DNA of 15,329 nucleotides, taken from positions 1-15,329 of the forward strand of contig QIDD01000002.1 of the NCBI GenBank assembly GCA_003230355.1, in the 5' to 3' direction. Below the pieces are notes generated by a model. It was given only the letters and a program-made list of their open reading frames with translations, was not told the DNA's origin and searched no databases. The translations under genes and the position numbers were made by a program. Positions 14,285-15,329 of this stretch are shown here, one piece after another. Every line of letters starts with the position of its first letter. Positions within the stretch are counted from its first letter, which is position 1. Origin of the DNA: Methanobacteriota archaeon (GTDB lineage Archaea; Hydrothermarchaeota; Hydrothermarchaeia; Hydrothermarchaeales; SZUA-236).

Positions 14285-15329
14285 ATGAAGTATATCATCC
14301 TTCTCGGCGATGGGATGGCGGATTATCCGCTGACTGAGTTGGGAGGTAGAACACCGCTTGAAGCTGCGAAAAAGCCCAACATCGACGCCCTCGCCAGCAG
14401 TGGTTTTGGCGGCAGACTGGAGACGATTCCAGAGGGGATGGGCGCAGGATCAGATGTTGCGAACCTCTCCATCCTCGGCTACGATCCTGCCAGATATTAC
14501 ACCGGCCGCGGCCCGCTTGAGGCAGCTAGCATAGGGGTGAAACTGAGTGCAGACGAGGTGGCCTTCAGATGCAACTTCATAACTGAAAAAGATGGCATGA
14601 TCGATGATTACTCGGCAGGCCACATCACAAGTAGTGAGACTGAACCGCTCATAAAATCTTTGAATGAAAGTTTCGACCTTGGCAGATTCTACAGTGGCGT
14701 GAGCTATCGCAACCTCTTTGTAACCGACACTGGCGCTGAGCTTACCACAACTCCGCCGCATGATGTTTTGGATGGACGTGTATCTGAACACTTGATAAAA
14801 CCCTCGGATGATAGTGACGCTGCCAGGCTTAACAAAATGATACTTGATTCGAAAGAAATTCTGGAGAATCATCCTGTAAATAGGAGGCGGGCGGCTGAGG
14901 GCAGGAATCCTGCGAACATGATCTGGCTCTGGGGGCAGGGCAGGGCTCCGTCTATTAAGCCTTTCCACAGGCGGTATGGCATTAAAGGCGCGGTTATTTC
15001 GGCGGTTGATCTTATCAAGGGAATCGGCATCTACGCCGGGATGGAGATAGTTGAGGTTCCGAATGCAACGGGCCTTATTGACACGAATTGGGAGGGTAAG
15101 GCTGAGGCGGCTTTGAAGGCGCTTGAAACGGTTGATCTGGTTTATGTGCATGTGGAGGCGATTGACGAGGCTGCCCACGCCGGCGATCTGGATTTGAAGA
15201 TTCGCGCTATCGAGGAATTCGACAGGCGGCTTGTCGGCCCGCTTTTGGAGGGCGTTGACCAGGAATGTAAAATTGCGGTTCTACCAGATCATTTCACACC
15301 GATCAGCCTGAAAACTCATACCGCGGATC
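14285..15329 (+). CDS. apgM: Archaeal-type cofactor-independent phosphoglycerate mutase (ApgM family), or its homoserine-kinase-like paralogue; 3' end outside window
   Basis: The frame is open from the ATG to the window end, giving 348 of an expected 400 or so residues. It belongs to the alkaline phosphatase-type superfamily: GDGMAD (8-13) binds metal, S56 in GAGSDVANLSILGYD is the nucleophile that carries the phosphate, and VHVEAIDEAAHAGD plus LPDHFTP near the cut supply the other metal ligands. The usual role is interconversion of 3- and 2-phosphoglycerate in glycolysis and gluconeogenesis. A close paralogue group is annotated as a proposed homoserine kinase in genomes without ThrB, and homoserine dehydrogenase lies about 7 kb upstream in this window. 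I cannot separate the two from this partial sequence, so the symbol is provisional. It has its own leaderless-type promoter. Confidence 0.88.
   Translation, partial: MKYIILLGDGMADYPLTELGGRTPLEAAKKPNIDALASSGFGGRLETIPEGMGAGSDVANLSILGYDPARYYTGRGPLEAASIGVKLSADEVAFRCNFITEKDGMIDDYSAGHITSSETEPLIKSLNESFDLGRFYSGVSYRNLFVTDTGAELTTTPPHDVLDGRVSEHLIKPSDDSDAARLNKMILDSKEILENHPVNRRRAAEGRNPANMIWLWGQGRAPSIKPFHRRYGIKGAVISAVDLIKGIGIYAGMEIVEVPNATGLIDTNWEGKAEAALKALETVDLVYVHVEAIDEAAHAGDLDLKIRAIEEFDRRLVGPLLEGVDQECKIAVLPDHFTPISLKTHTAD

Noticed and set aside
14450..15178. A 242-codon open frame on the minus strand
   Set aside because: It lies opposite the phosphoglycerate mutase-like gene, whose plus-strand frame carries all family motifs. 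The minus-strand product has no recognisable domain.
1..15329. CRISPR arrays, insertion sequences, integrases or att-type repeats
   Set aside because: I looked for regularly spaced repeats, transposase-like reading frames and direct repeats at the edges of the AT-rich segment and beside the tRNA, and found none.

Overview
This window is archaeal, most likely from a euryarchaeon in the broad sense. The evidence is an initiator tRNA with archaeal features, TATA-type promoters 25-30 bases upstream of start codons with little or no leader, GGTG-type ribosome binding sites, an archaeal-type cofactor-independent phosphoglycerate mutase, and a surface protein that joins a PGF-pre-PGF-like segment to cell-wall-binding repeat 2. 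The genus cannot be read from the sequence.

Layout. Positions 1-2942 carry two extracytoplasmic proteins on the plus strand: the 3' end of a CWB2-type surface protein, and a membrane-anchored protein with a cytoplasmic zinc ribbon and a large outer part. Facing them on the minus strand is an MscS-family channel (2959-4017). Then comes a mostly non-coding stretch holding the minus-strand initiator tRNA-Met (4247-4322). From a TATA box near 4404 a tight plus-strand series of eleven genes runs to 13360: 2[4Fe-4S] ferredoxin, CrtI-like flavoprotein, ACT-domain protein, homoserine dehydrogenase, MraY/GPT-type sugar-phosphate transferase, hexapeptide N-acyltransferase, Gfo/Idh/MocA dehydrogenase, ATP-grasp ligase, HAD phosphatase, DegT/DnrJ/EryC1 aminotransferase and MarC membrane protein. 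Spacings are a few bases or overlaps, except for a 30-base gap before the dehydrogenase. Two genes with their own promoters follow: a seven-helix membrane protein and a phosphoglycerate mutase-like protein cut by the window end.

How the genes fit together. The first part of the series is amino-acid metabolism: homoserine dehydrogenase with its ACT domain as a separate upstream protein, plus a ferredoxin-flavoprotein pair of unknown substrate. The second part is surface glycan synthesis: a lipid-carrier sugar-phosphate transferase followed by a dehydrogenase, aminotransferase and N-acyltransferase set of the kind (WbpB/WbpE/WbpD) that makes 2,3-diacetamido uronic acid nucleotides in Pseudomonas and in methanococcal N-glycans. 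An ATP-grasp/HAD pair sits inside this set and may further decorate the sugar.

The most notable points are an abrupt switch to AT-rich composition inside the transferase gene that lasts until the ATP-grasp gene, a zinc ribbon on the tail of the acyltransferase, the unassigned ATP-grasp/HAD pair, and the possibility that the phosphoglycerate mutase-like gene is the homoserine kinase missing from the pathway.
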